Virus record (IMG/VR): IMGVR_UViG_3300044825_003179
Span: 1-23,790 of that record
Direction: 5' to 3' (one strand)
DNA: 23,790 bases
From: a virus
Under the pieces are notes generated by a model. That model was not told where the DNA came from, ran no database searches, and was given only the letters and a program-made list of their open reading frames with translations. A program made the translations under genes and the position numbers. How positions within the stretch are numbered: the first letter of the stretch is position 1; each line of letters begins with the position of its first letter. Shown in pieces: positions 13,857 to 21,767 of this stretch.

Positions 13857-15794
13857 ATGGGACAAGTAGCCGTACCGGGATATTGGTACACCGGCGCGCG
13901 CTGGAAGCAGTCGAACACGGCCAGCCAAACGAGCAGCTATTCGGTCGAGGCCTCGAATTCGTCCACCACCAGCGTCACGCTGATGCACACCGCGACCGAC
14001 GATGGCGAGGGTGAGATCGCGGGCGGCATGGGCTCGGTGCTGTATTCGGCCAAGAGCCTGAACCTCAAGGTCGTCGCGGACTTCCAGGCGACCAGCTTCA
14101 AGTCGTCCTATGAGAACGCTTCCTCGTTTGAGACTTCCAGCAATGTCACCGACACCCAAGGCAGTGTCACCCCGGGCAGCACGAGTTCGGGCGGCTCGTC
14201 CAACACCAAGGGTGGCGAGTACGGCTCGCAGGAGTTCAAGGAGAACTTCGGCAGCAACTCCCTGGTGGTGCGCTACAAGACCGGTGTGGGCGTTCCGCAG
14301 TCGGCCAGCCAGACCTATACGCCGCCAGCCGTGACGCTGGACTTGGTGCCGTACACCACTGAAGCCGTGGTGCCGGGCTCGGTGCGCTTCACCTGGATGG
14401 GCACGGTCTACGAGGACTTCGAGGGCGTGATCTACCGGGGCCGCACCAGCAGCAACGCGGGCGTGGCGTCGGGCACGATCGACTACGAGAGCGGCGTGGC
14501 GACGATGAACGACTACGTCGTCAGCGGCAACCCGGCCAGCTTCACGCTCGACAGCTTGTGGACACGCAAGGGTCGCGCCGACCCGATCGCCACCCTCGCG
14601 TTCAACACGGAACTGAGCCCGATCAAGCCGGGCGGCCTGGTGCTGTCGGTGGTGGACCTGGCCGGCAACCAGTTGATCGCAACCGCCGACCTCAACGGTC
14701 GGATCCTGGCCGAGCATGTCTACGGCTCGATCGATTACGCGACCGGCTTGGTGGAGATCCAGTTCGGCGACTTCGTGACGGCGGCCAACATGACCGACGC
14801 CGAGAAGACCGAGTGGTGGTACGACGCGGACGACGTGTTCACCACCGGCGCGCTGACCGGCCAGATCTGGCGTCCGTGGCCGGTGCTGCCCGAGTCGCTG
14901 CGCTACAACGCGGTGGCCTACACCTACCTGCCGCTGGACGCCGACATCCTGGGCCTGGACCCGGTGCGCTTGCCCAGCGACGGTCGGGTACCGATCTTCC
15001 GTCCGGGCGGCTTCGCGGTCGTCGGACATACCGGCGAGTTGACCGCCACGGTCAGCAACGGCCAGACGCTCAACTGCGGTCGGGTGCGCCTGAGCCGAGT
15101 GCGCGTGCTGGGCCATGACGGCAACGTGATCCACACCGGCTACTCGGTCGACCTGGAAGCCGGCCTGGTGACGTTCACCAACGTGGGCGGCTACAGCCAG
15201 CCGGTCACGGTTCAGCACCGCATCGAGGACATGGTGCTGGTCAGCGACGTGCAGATCACGGGCCGGCTCAAGTTCACCCGGCCGCTGACGCACCAGTACC
15301 CGGTGCCGGGCAGCTATGTCTCGAGCGCGCTGGTGGCCGGCGACCTGTTCGCCCAAGTCAACACCGTGTTCGACCAGTCGTCCTGGAGCAATGCTTGGGC
15401 CGACTCACTCAATGGCAGCGCGGCGACCGGCACCTTCAACGTGACGCAGTTCCCGATCACGGTCACCAACCGGGGCGCGATCACCGAGCGCTGGGCGATC
15501 CGCTTCACCAACACGACATCGTTTGAAGTGATCGGCGAGCACGTCGGCGTCATCGCGGTCGGCAACACCAGCACCGACTGCGCGCCGCTCAATCCGGCCA
15601 CCGGCGCACCGTACTTCGTGATCCCGGCCGCCGGCTGGGGCAGCGGCTGGTCGACCGGCAACGTGCTGCGCTTCAACAGCGTGGGTGCCATGTTCCCGGT
15701 CTGGATGGTCCGCACGGTGCAGCAAGGGCCGGAAACCGTGCTGGACGACCACTTCACCGTTCTGATTCGCGGCGATGTCAACGCCAACCCGTAA
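13857..15794 (+). CDS. Large tail-tip protein B, related in style to its upstream neighbour
   Basis: This 645-residue, β-rich protein has no recognised enzymatic motif. It starts MGQVAVPGYWYTGARWKQSN, followed by Ser/Thr-rich stretches and a Ser/Gly linker around residue 105. A module resembling those in the upstream protein appears at about residues 172-234 (PGSVRFTWMGTVYEDFEGVI with ASGTIDYESGVATM). A more distant one follows near 260-305 (containing YGSIDYATGLVEIQFGDF). The C-terminal 150 residues hold strands such as RWAIRFTNTTSFEVIGEHVG and the pattern FPVWMVRTVQQGP. AAGGA lies 9 bases before the ATG at 13857; an earlier in-frame start would overlap the preceding gene by hundreds of bases. 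The gene is probably a structural tail-tip or fibre-base component. This is inferred from position between tape measure and hub genes. Confidence 0.65.
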   Translation: MGQVAVPGYWYTGARWKQSNTASQTSSYSVEASNSSTTSVTLMHTATDDGEGEIAGGMGSVLYSAKSLNLKVVADFQATSFKSSYENASSFETSSNVTDTQGSVTPGSTSSGGSSNTKGGEYGSQEFKENFGSNSLVVRYKTGVGVPQSASQTYTPPAVTLDLVPYTTEAVVPGSVRFTWMGTVYEDFEGVIYRGRTSSNAGVASGTIDYESGVATMNDYVVSGNPASFTLDSLWTRKGRADPIATLAFNTELSPIKPGGLVLSVVDLAGNQLIATADLNGRILAEHVYGSIDYATGLVEIQFGDFVTAANMTDAEKTEWWYDADDVFTTGALTGQIWRPWPVLPESLRYNAVAYTYLPLDADILGLDPVRLPSDGRVPIFRPGGFAVVGHTGELTATVSNGQTLNCGRVRLSRVRVLGHDGNVIHTGYSVDLEAGLVTFTNVGGYSQPVTVQHRIEDMVLVSDVQITGRLKFTRPLTHQYPVPGSYVSSALVAGDLFAQVNTVFDQSSWSNAWADSLNGSAATGTFNVTQFPITVTNRGAITERWAIRFTNTTSFEVIGEHVGVIAVGNTSTDCAPLNPATGAPYFVIPAAGWGSGWSTGNVLRFNSVGAMFPVWMVRTVQQGPETVLDDHFTVLIRGDVNANP

Positions 15795-15806
15795 AGGAGA
15801 AACACC

Positions 15807-17006
15807 ATGCCTATGAACACCAGCGTCAAGTTCTTCTCGAGCACGATGCTCAACGCGCCGAAGCTGTCCGGGACCAAAGGATCGATGATTTCGATGCTCG
15901 ACGCCTGCCTGGTCGATGGCTGGAATCTGATCACCGTGGACAGCCTGTCGGTGTCGAATAACGTGGCGACGGCCAACATTTCAGCGGGTCACGGCTTCGT
16001 GCAGTGGCAGGTAATCCAGGTGGCAGGCGCCACCCCGAGCAGCCTCAACGGCGAGCACCGCGTGACCGAGGTGACGACCACCACGGTGAAGTTCGAGGTC
16101 ACGGGCGTGGCCAACGGTACAGCGACCGGCGCCATCACGATCAAGGTCGCGCCCCTAGGCTGGCTCAAGTCGTTCTCGGGCACCAACAAGGCCGCCTACA
16201 AGGTTGACGCCACGAAATACCCGCAGAGCACCGGCTGCCTGGTCCGTTTTGACGACGACCTGAGCAACTACAACACCCGCGTTGCAGGGTTCGAGTCCAT
16301 GACTTCGGTGGATGTTGGCGCGGGCAAATTCCCAACGGACGGTCAGATGAGCGCAGGGTTGTGGATGCTCAGGACCCAAGACTCCAGCATTACCAGATAC
16401 CGCCCTTGGTTCCTGGTCGGGGATGGGCGGATCTTCTACTTTGGTGTGGCCAGCTATACCGACGACGCGATGTACAACGGGCCTTGTTGGGGTGCGTTTG
16501 GTGAGTACAAGAGCGTGACCAGCGGTGATACGTTCAACTTCGTCGTGGCCGGTAATTACCCAGGTGACAGCACGCCGTCGCCCGACCAAAGCTACACCTT
16601 CTGCAATGCAAGCAGAGCCGAGTATCAGTATGTGGCTCGCAGCTATGACGGCCTGAGCGGCAGTGCCAGGTTCCAAGCACGTTCATGGCCCAGTGGCTAT
16701 GGTGGGTCTGGTGAAGCTAGCGCCCCGCTGGCCTACCCCAATGGCCCCAACAACGGGCTGTACCTGTGCCCGCTGGAGATCATGGAACTGAACGATTACG
16801 GCAATCACCACCGTGGTACCTATCCTGGCGTGTTGATGCTGCCGCATCGCCTGATGAACCGCATCGTGCCCGATCGTCAGACCGCCGTGCTGGACAACGC
16901 GATCGCGGGGTTTGAAGGCAAGGTGGTGGGCTTCTTCCCAACTGCCTACAGCGGCTCGTCCCGTGGCGTGGTGGCCTTCGACCTGACTGGGCCTTGGGAG
17001 CATTGA
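15807..17006 (+). CDS. Tail fibre/tip protein with Ig-like β domain
   Basis: This 399-residue protein starts with a very strong Shine-Dalgarno (AAAGGAG overlapping the previous stop, 6 bases before the ATG). The N-terminal 130 residues include a β-sandwich-like unit (SLSVSNNVATANISAGHGFV through VKFEVTGVANGTATGAITIK) with 'G.H...Q.I.V.G' features common in phage tail-tip proteins. The rest is an aromatic- and Gly/Ser-rich globular domain (GWLKSFSGTNKAAYKV; RYRPWFLVGDGRIFYFG; LMNRIVPDRQTAVLD). From about base 16270 onward wobble positions look less GC-biased than upstream, suggesting a recombined distal domain. A host-contact or tip role is likely from position; no named family is claimed. Confidence 0.6.
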   Translation: MPMNTSVKFFSSTMLNAPKLSGTKGSMISMLDACLVDGWNLITVDSLSVSNNVATANISAGHGFVQWQVIQVAGATPSSLNGEHRVTEVTTTTVKFEVTGVANGTATGAITIKVAPLGWLKSFSGTNKAAYKVDATKYPQSTGCLVRFDDDLSNYNTRVAGFESMTSVDVGAGKFPTDGQMSAGLWMLRTQDSSITRYRPWFLVGDGRIFYFGVASYTDDAMYNGPCWGAFGEYKSVTSGDTFNFVVAGNYPGDSTPSPDQSYTFCNASRAEYQYVARSYDGLSGSARFQARSWPSGYGGSGEASAPLAYPNGPNNGLYLCPLEIMELNDYGNHHRGTYPGVLMLPHRLMNRIVPDRQTAVLDNAIAGFEGKVVGFFPTAYSGSSRGVVAFDLTGPWEH

Positions 17007-17007
17007 G

Positions 17008-18120
17008 ATGGCACTGCAATTAGGCGGTACCGCGCTGCTGCTCCACATGGACGGTTCCAACGGCTCCCAGGTGTTCACGGACAGTTCGGTGGCCCCGAGA
17101 ACCATCAGCGTCGCCGGAACGGCGCAGATCAGCACCGCACAGTCTGTGTTTGGCAGTTCGTCCGCCGCTGTCAACGGGACGTCCAACTACCTCTACACCA
17201 CGCTGAAGGACCCGGTCGGCTCGGGCGACTTCACGCTGGAGCTGTGGGCCAGCCTGACCCAGGCGACAGGGGGCTACCAGAACCTGATCGATTTTGGCTA
17301 TGCCAGTCCCACCCTTCGCTTTGGGGACGGCGGCTTTGGTCAAAAGCTACAGGTGGCAGTGCTCAGCCACGACGGCTCCCTCATCTATTCCTGCAACATC
17401 ACGCAGACCAGTTTCGTCGGAACCGGGTTCCACCACATCGCCTTTGTTCGCAAAGCCGGGCGGGTGTACCTGTTCGTCGATGGTGTCAAGCAGTGGCTCG
17501 GCACGGGTGTCAACCCCTCCACCTACCCGAGCCAAAGCTATTCCAGCCCCTACGACGCCAGTTCGAGAAGCCTGTCTGTGGGCTACGGTTTCGTCGGCTA
17601 TCTGGATGAGGTCCACATTGCGCTGGGCATTGCCAAGTACACCGAGGACTTCATACCGCCGAGTGCGCCGCTGAAGATCGTTGCCGGTGTGCCGGTCAAC
17701 ACCTTCCAAACCGGTGATTACACGATCGGTCGCGGCTCTGCGGGTTTCAACGCCCGCCCGGTGTTGCAGCGCAAGACGACGGATCTGCGCGACCGGGCAC
17801 CCTACGGAATGCCGATGACACTGTCTGAACTGGTCGGTGACCGCATCTACCGGCCTTGGCAGTTCAAGGGTCGGGGCCGGATCGCTGGCACGGTCAAGGA
17901 AAAGGCCAGCCCGACCGACAAGCCGGTGGCGCGCCGCGTGCGCCTGTACCGAGAGCCGGATGGTCGGCTGGTTCGCACCACCTGGAGCGACCCGGTGACG
18001 GGCGCCTACGAGTTCAGCGGCATCCCGATGGACACCAAGTACACCGTGGTCAGCCACGACTACTTGACCCTGTACCGAGCGGTACTGGCCGACAACCTGG
18101 CACCGGAGTTGATTCCATGA
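17008..18120 (+). CDS. LamG/concanavalin-A-like and CnaB-like adhesin of the tail
   Basis: This 370-residue protein has two recognisable domains. Residues about 1-225 form a LamG-like jelly roll: the opening LLLHMDGSNGSQVFTDSS, then SNYLYT, GDFTLELWASL, FHHIAFVRKAGRVYLFVDGV and GYLDEVHIALGIAKY are signature strands. Residues about 288-355 form a carboxypeptidase-regulatory/CnaB-like β-sandwich (GRIAGTVKEKASPTDKPVAR, then GAYEFSGIPMDTKYTVVSHD). The region between them is a linker. LamG domains usually bind glycans, so cell-surface attachment by the phage tail is a reasonable inference, not shown. The start follows the previous stop by one base, with GGGAG upstream. The stop overlaps the next start (ATGA). 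No signal peptide is seen, as expected for a virion protein. Confidence 0.8.
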   Translation: MALQLGGTALLLHMDGSNGSQVFTDSSVAPRTISVAGTAQISTAQSVFGSSSAAVNGTSNYLYTTLKDPVGSGDFTLELWASLTQATGGYQNLIDFGYASPTLRFGDGGFGQKLQVAVLSHDGSLIYSCNITQTSFVGTGFHHIAFVRKAGRVYLFVDGVKQWLGTGVNPSTYPSQSYSSPYDASSRSLSVGYGFVGYLDEVHIALGIAKYTEDFIPPSAPLKIVAGVPVNTFQTGDYTIGRGSAGFNARPVLQRKTTDLRDRAPYGMPMTLSELVGDRIYRPWQFKGRGRIAGTVKEKASPTDKPVARRVRLYREPDGRLVRTTWSDPVTGAYEFSGIPMDTKYTVVSHDYLTLYRAVLADNLAPELIP

Positions 18121-18512
18121 CGATTGCCATCACCATCAAACACAACACCGCCCGACTGGCAGGCTCACTGGCCGACCTGGACGCTGGCACCGGCAATGCG
18201 GCCATCCGCATCTACGGCGGCACGCGCCCGGCCACCCCGGACACGCCTCCCACGGAAGCCGCGCTGGTCGAGATCGGGCTGACCAAGCCGGCCGGCACGG
18301 TGAGCGGCGGCGTGCTGACGCTGACCCAGGCCGACAACGGGCTGATCATGAACTCGGGCACCGCGACCTGGGCGCGCGTGGTAGACGGAGCCGGGGCTAC
18401 CTGCTTCGACTGCGATGCGGGCGAGGGTATAGGCGCGTGGGAGATCCAGTTGTCGCAGGTGGTGCTGTACGCTGGCGGCGAGGTGGCCCTGGTGTCGGCA
18501 GTGCTCGGCTAA
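18117..18512 (+). CDS. Small conserved tail-region protein of unknown function
   Basis: This 131-residue, mostly β protein starts in an ATGA overlap with the LamG gene, with GGAG 8 bases upstream. The visible pattern is ITIKHNTARLAGSLADLDAG, then AAIRIYGGTRP, LVEIGLTKPAG, and a Cys-containing segment ATCFDCDAG near the end. The C-terminal strands (WEIQLSQVVLYAGGEVALVS) close the fold. It has no membrane segment or enzymatic motif that I recognise. Tight coupling to the LamG protein and a 3-base gap to the hub gene argue that it is a virion or tail-assembly component. Confidence 0.65.
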   Translation: MTIAITIKHNTARLAGSLADLDAGTGNAAIRIYGGTRPATPDTPPTEAALVEIGLTKPAGTVSGGVLTLTQADNGLIMNSGTATWARVVDGAGATCFDCDAGEGIGAWEIQLSQVVLYAGGEVALVSAVLG

Positions 18513-18515
18513 GAC

Positions 18516-21155
18516 ATGGCGGCCGACGATCTCCTGTTCGAGACGCCGGCGCCGGCCAGCCCGGCGATGGTGTTCGGCGCCGGGGCGCCGGCCGCGCCGC
18601 TGGCACCAGAAGTTCTGCGGTTTGAGGCTGTTGCACCGGCCAGTCCCAATCTGTGCTTTGGCGCCGAGGGAGCGGATACCTCGCTGCCGACGACGGAAGC
18701 GGTGCTAGCGGGCATGCTGCCGCTGCCAGTGCTGCTGGCCGAGGGCCGGGTGGCGATCCCGGCGCAGCTCACGGGCACGTTGCCGGGCCTGACGCTGCAG
18801 GCCAGCCTGCGCTCGCCGGGCCTGGTCGATCTGGCCGCGACCCTGCCACGACCCACTCTGTTAGCCCTGGCCGTGGCGAGGGTGGATGCTGCCCTGGGCT
18901 GCACGCTGCCTGGTCCGGTGCTGCGCGCTGGTGTGTCCGCACCGGTCAATGCGGCCCTGACGGGCACGCTAGCTGATCCGACCTTTGCCGCGCGCGCGCA
19001 GACGGCGCAACCTGGCGTCAAGCTGGTGTTCTCGCGCGATCCGGCGACCGATGGCAATCTGCTGTTCGGCCCGGAGATCGAGACGCAGTATGCGGACTTG
19101 ACGGGCGCGCTACCAGAGCCAGCCTTTGCCGCCAGCATCGGTCCGCAGCAGCAGGTCGTGCGGCTGCGCTTCGCAGTGGAGGCATCCAGCAGCACGCAGC
19201 TGGTGTTTGGCCGCGATGGCGAGGCGCCAGTCAAGGTGGAGTCCGCCACGCTGGCGGGCATGCTGCCGGCTCCGACGCTGCAGGCGCAGGCGAGCTACCG
19301 ACAGGACATCGCGCTGACGGGCACACTGCAGGGGCCGACTTTCCGGGCGTTCGGTGCTGTCACGGTCGAGGTGTCTCTGACAGGTGTTCTGCCTAGCCAG
19401 ACGCTGTTGGCCAAGACGCGCAGCATCGCAAGCGCCAGGCTGACCGGCACGCTGCCGATGCTTGATGTGCTGGCCGACACCCGCTACCTGAGCAACACCT
19501 CGCGACCCATGGTGGGCCAGCGCACGACCGTCTGGAGTCCGACCAGCCTGGCCGACCAGACCGGTTTGGAGCACCGCCAGCAGGTGGGGCAGAAGGTGCC
19601 AGTCGGGTGGCAGCAAGCCTGGCAACAGGGGCTGACCACCCAGCCCGGGGTCGACCATCCGTTGCCCAAGGTGCTGGCCCGCGATCATGTGCCGGGCGAG
19701 TCGGGCTTTCAGGTGGCCCAGCCGTTGCCGGATCTGACCGCGTTCCGCCACCAGGAGGCGGCGCGCAGCGTGCGAGTGCTGCTGTCCGATGCCTTCGAGC
19801 AGGCAGCGGCGTTGCGCGATGCCACGGGCTTTCGTCACCAGGTGGCCGATCGGGATAAGCGCGGCTGGACGCAGGGTGATTGGGACAACGCGCGCGGTCT
19901 GGCCGCACGCTGGCGGACGAGCTTCCAGCCGACTGTGCCCTGGGTGCTGCGTTACGGCGGGCGTCACCAGGATGCCAAGGTGCCGCCACCGGGCATCAGC
20001 ATCTTCACCCGGCCCAAGCCACCGGGACCGCCACCGTGCTACACGCCCGATCCGCATCTGCTGTTCTCTGAAGCCTTCGGTGCGATGCCGCATCTCGTCT
20101 TTGTATGTCAGGGCCAACGTCCCGATTTCGTCGGGACGGTCGTCGTTCCCGTCAGGAGGGTGTATTTCGTGATCAACAACGTGAGCCTGCACCGCGTGGC
20201 CGATGGCATGGAGGTGCCGGTCTACAGTCTTTCGCTCTCGCTCGATGCCTCGTCCTGGACCTGGGGCTTCGAGGCGCGCTTGCCCGCCCAGGCCGAAGCC
20301 TTGGTCGCTTCCAGCCAGGCGTCCGAGCCGGTCAAGCTCGCCGCCCGCGTCAACGGCACGCTGTTTTGCGTCTACGCCGAACACATCAGCCGCGAGCGAA
20401 CCTTTGGCGAGGCGAGCATCCGTGTCTCTGGCCGTGGGCGCAACGCCGTGCTGGGCGCACCCTATGCGCCGGTCATGACCTTCCGCAATGGCGATCTGCG
20501 CAGTGCACAGCAGTTGATGGAGGATGTGCTGACCGTCAACGGCGTGCCCCTGGGCTGGACGATCGATTGGGGCCTGACGGACTGGAACGTCCCAGCGGGC
20601 GTGTTCTCCTTGCAAGGCACCTGGATCGAGGCGCTGACGACGATCGCCACGGCGGCCGGCGCCTATCTGCTACCCCATCCCGCAGGGCAAAGCCTCCGGG
20701 TGCGCCGTCGCTATCCCGTGCCACCCTGGGAATGGGAGTCGATCACGCCGGATTTTGTGTTGCCCGTGGACGCTGTCTCGCGCGAGTCGCTGCGCTGGCT
20801 CAAGAAGCCCGCGTACAACCGCGTGTTCGTGTCCGGGCAGGAGGTCGGGGTGCTCGGGCAAGTGACCCGGGCTGGCACCGCAGGCGACATCTTGGCGCCG
20901 ATGGTCGTCGACCCGCTCATCACCGAAGTGGCTGCCGCTCGCCAGCGAGGCCTCGCCGTGTTGGCCGACACTGGCTCTCAACTCGAGGTCAACCTGCGCC
21001 TGCCGGTGCTGGCCGAGACCGGCATCATCGAACCGGGCGCCTTCGTGGAGTACCGGGAGGGCAGCGTCACTCGGCTGGGCCTTGTGCGCTCGACGCAGAT
21101 CGAAGCCGGCCTGCCGGAAGTCTGGCAAACCCTGGGAGTTCAGAGCTATGCATAA
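18516..21155 (+). CDS. Tail hub/baseplate-like protein with a repeat-built N-terminal extension
   Basis: This 879-residue protein has three parts. Residues 1-325 are repeats: ten units with the consensus LTGTLPxPTLxA, mostly spaced exactly 21 residues, interleaved with LxF...LxF pairs spaced 12 residues. Residues about 330-510 are a Gln/His-rich linker with recurring F-R-H-Q. From about 540 to the end is a domain resembling siphoviral/Mu gp44-type hub proteins: SLSLDASSWTWGFEARLP, IRVSGRGRNAVL, a middle WIEALTTIATAAGAYLLPHP, and a C-terminal AARQRGLAVLADTGS with PVLAETGIIEPGAFVEY. The hub sits at the tail tip and supports fibre attachment and membrane contact. The ATG at 18516 follows the previous stop by 3 bases with a weak ribosome site. 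The hub assignment is a family-pattern inference; the repeats are seen directly. Confidence 0.75.
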   Translation: MAADDLLFETPAPASPAMVFGAGAPAAPLAPEVLRFEAVAPASPNLCFGAEGADTSLPTTEAVLAGMLPLPVLLAEGRVAIPAQLTGTLPGLTLQASLRSPGLVDLAATLPRPTLLALAVARVDAALGCTLPGPVLRAGVSAPVNAALTGTLADPTFAARAQTAQPGVKLVFSRDPATDGNLLFGPEIETQYADLTGALPEPAFAASIGPQQQVVRLRFAVEASSSTQLVFGRDGEAPVKVESATLAGMLPAPTLQAQASYRQDIALTGTLQGPTFRAFGAVTVEVSLTGVLPSQTLLAKTRSIASARLTGTLPMLDVLADTRYLSNTSRPMVGQRTTVWSPTSLADQTGLEHRQQVGQKVPVGWQQAWQQGLTTQPGVDHPLPKVLARDHVPGESGFQVAQPLPDLTAFRHQEAARSVRVLLSDAFEQAAALRDATGFRHQVADRDKRGWTQGDWDNARGLAARWRTSFQPTVPWVLRYGGRHQDAKVPPPGISIFTRPKPPGPPPCYTPDPHLLFSEAFGAMPHLVFVCQGQRPDFVGTVVVPVRRVYFVINNVSLHRVADGMEVPVYSLSLSLDASSWTWGFEARLPAQAEALVASSQASEPVKLAARVNGTLFCVYAEHISRERTFGEASIRVSGRGRNAVLGAPYAPVMTFRNGDLRSAQQLMEDVLTVNGVPLGWTIDWGLTDWNVPAGVFSLQGTWIEALTTIATAAGAYLLPHPAGQSLRVRRRYPVPPWEWESITPDFVLPVDAVSRESLRWLKKPAYNRVFVSGQEVGVLGQVTRAGTAGDILAPMVVDPLITEVAAARQRGLAVLADTGSQLEVNLRLPVLAETGIIEPGAFVEYREGSVTRLGLVRSTQIEAGLPEVWQTLGVQSYA
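18699..19481 (+). repeat. Tandem 21-residue (63-bp) coding repeats in the hub protein
   Basis: Ten protein repeats (consensus L-(T/A)-G-(T/M)-L-P-x-P-T-L-x-A) begin at hub residues 64, 85, 106, 127, 148, 195, 246, 267, 288 and 309. Within the two tandem blocks every step is exactly 21 residues. The DNA copies are diverged, so selection acts on the protein pattern. LxF-type inserts separate the two blocks and the single unit. Confidence 0.85.
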
Positions 21156-21369
21156 CCTCTACGAGCAGTTCCGCCAGTTGATTCCCGATCCACCCTTGCA
21201 AGCCGGCACGGTGGTGGCCCTTGGGTCTGGCGTGGTCACCGTGGCCATGCCGGGTGGTGGCCTGATCAAGGCCCGCGGGAGTGCGGCCATCGGCCAGAAC
21301 GTGTTCGTGCGCGATGACGCCGTCGAGGGCATTGCCCCGGCCTTGACGCTGGAGCTGATCGAGATCTGA
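21148..21369 (+). CDS. Small OB-like tail protein
   Basis: This 73-residue protein has its start within the last codons of the hub gene (8-base overlap), with GGGAG upstream of ATG 21148. The pattern is a short helix (LYEQFRQLIP), then continuous β-strands: GTVVALGSGVVTVAMPGGG, LIKARGS, AIGQNVFVRDDAVEGIAP. The alternating strands with a Gly-rich turn resemble the OB-fold found in phage spike and hub-associated proteins. That fold assignment is pattern-based. Translational coupling and position suggest a partner of the hub protein at the tail tip. Confidence 0.7.
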   Translation: MHNLYEQFRQLIPDPPLQAGTVVALGSGVVTVAMPGGGLIKARGSAAIGQNVFVRDDAVEGIAPALTLELIEI

Positions 21370-21404
21370 CGGACACCCGATCCTCTCTATCCCTTTCGAA
21401 TCTC

Positions 21405-21443
21405 CCCGCCCGAGTGCAGCAGCGCCGGGCGGGTTTCTCATTT
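21405..21443 (+). terminator. Candidate intrinsic terminator between tail and lysis modules
   Basis: An 8-bp perfect G/C stem (CCCGCCCG at 21405-21412 pairs with CGGGCGGG at 21426-21433) with a 13-base loop is followed by TTTCTCATTT. It lies in the only sizeable gap (86 bases) of the late operon. The T-tract is imperfect, so termination may be partial. Late phage transcripts often read through such sites. Confidence 0.65.
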
Positions 21444-21455
21444 CTGGAGGTCACG

Positions 21456-21767
21456 ATGAAAGACACCGAACAACCTGCCGCTCTGGTCGAGAACATGCTG
21501 CTGATGCGGCGCGAGGACTTCGAGGAACTGCTCGACCACGCTGCCGAGCGTGGTGCCGTGCGTTGCCTGGCTCAACTCGGCCTGGAAAACGGTCACGCCG
21601 CGCGCGACATCCGCGAGTTGCGCGACCTACTGGATGCCTGGCGCGATGCGCGCCGCACGGCTTGGCTGACCCTGGTCAAGGTAGCGACCACCGGCGTTCT
21701 GGCCGCGTTGCTGGTCGGTGCCGCAATCAAGCTCAGGTTGCTGGAGACGATCGGAGGTGGGCAATGA
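21456..21767 (+). CDS. DUF6127-like small membrane protein at the head of the lysis cassette
   Basis: This 103-residue protein starts MKDTEQPAALVENMLLMRRE. The conserved stretch EELLDHAAERGAVRCLAQLG with DIRELRDLLDAWRDARRTAW matches, from memory, family DUF6127. One hydrophobic helix lies at about residues 70-91 (VATTGVLAALLVGAA), with an N-terminal soluble helical part. TGGAGG lies 6-7 bases before ATG 21456, the strongest ribosome site in this region, just after the hairpin. The stop overlaps the holin start (ATGA). The function is unknown. Placement suggests an accessory membrane protein of lysis or a holin partner. Confidence 0.75.
   Translation: MKDTEQPAALVENMLLMRREDFEELLDHAAERGAVRCLAQLGLENGHAARDIRELRDLLDAWRDARRTAWLTLVKVATTGVLAALLVGAAIKLRLLETIGGGQ

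Noticed and set aside
13842-15356. 504-codon antisense open frame over the large tail-tip protein B gene
   Set aside because: Its product is low-complexity and rich in Arg/His/Val/Gln, as expected from antisense reading of GC-rich codons. It has no motif and no ribosome site.
19110-20615. 501-codon antisense open frame over the hub gene
   Set aside because: It has the same antisense artefact composition, while the sense strand has exact protein repeats and a conserved hub domain.
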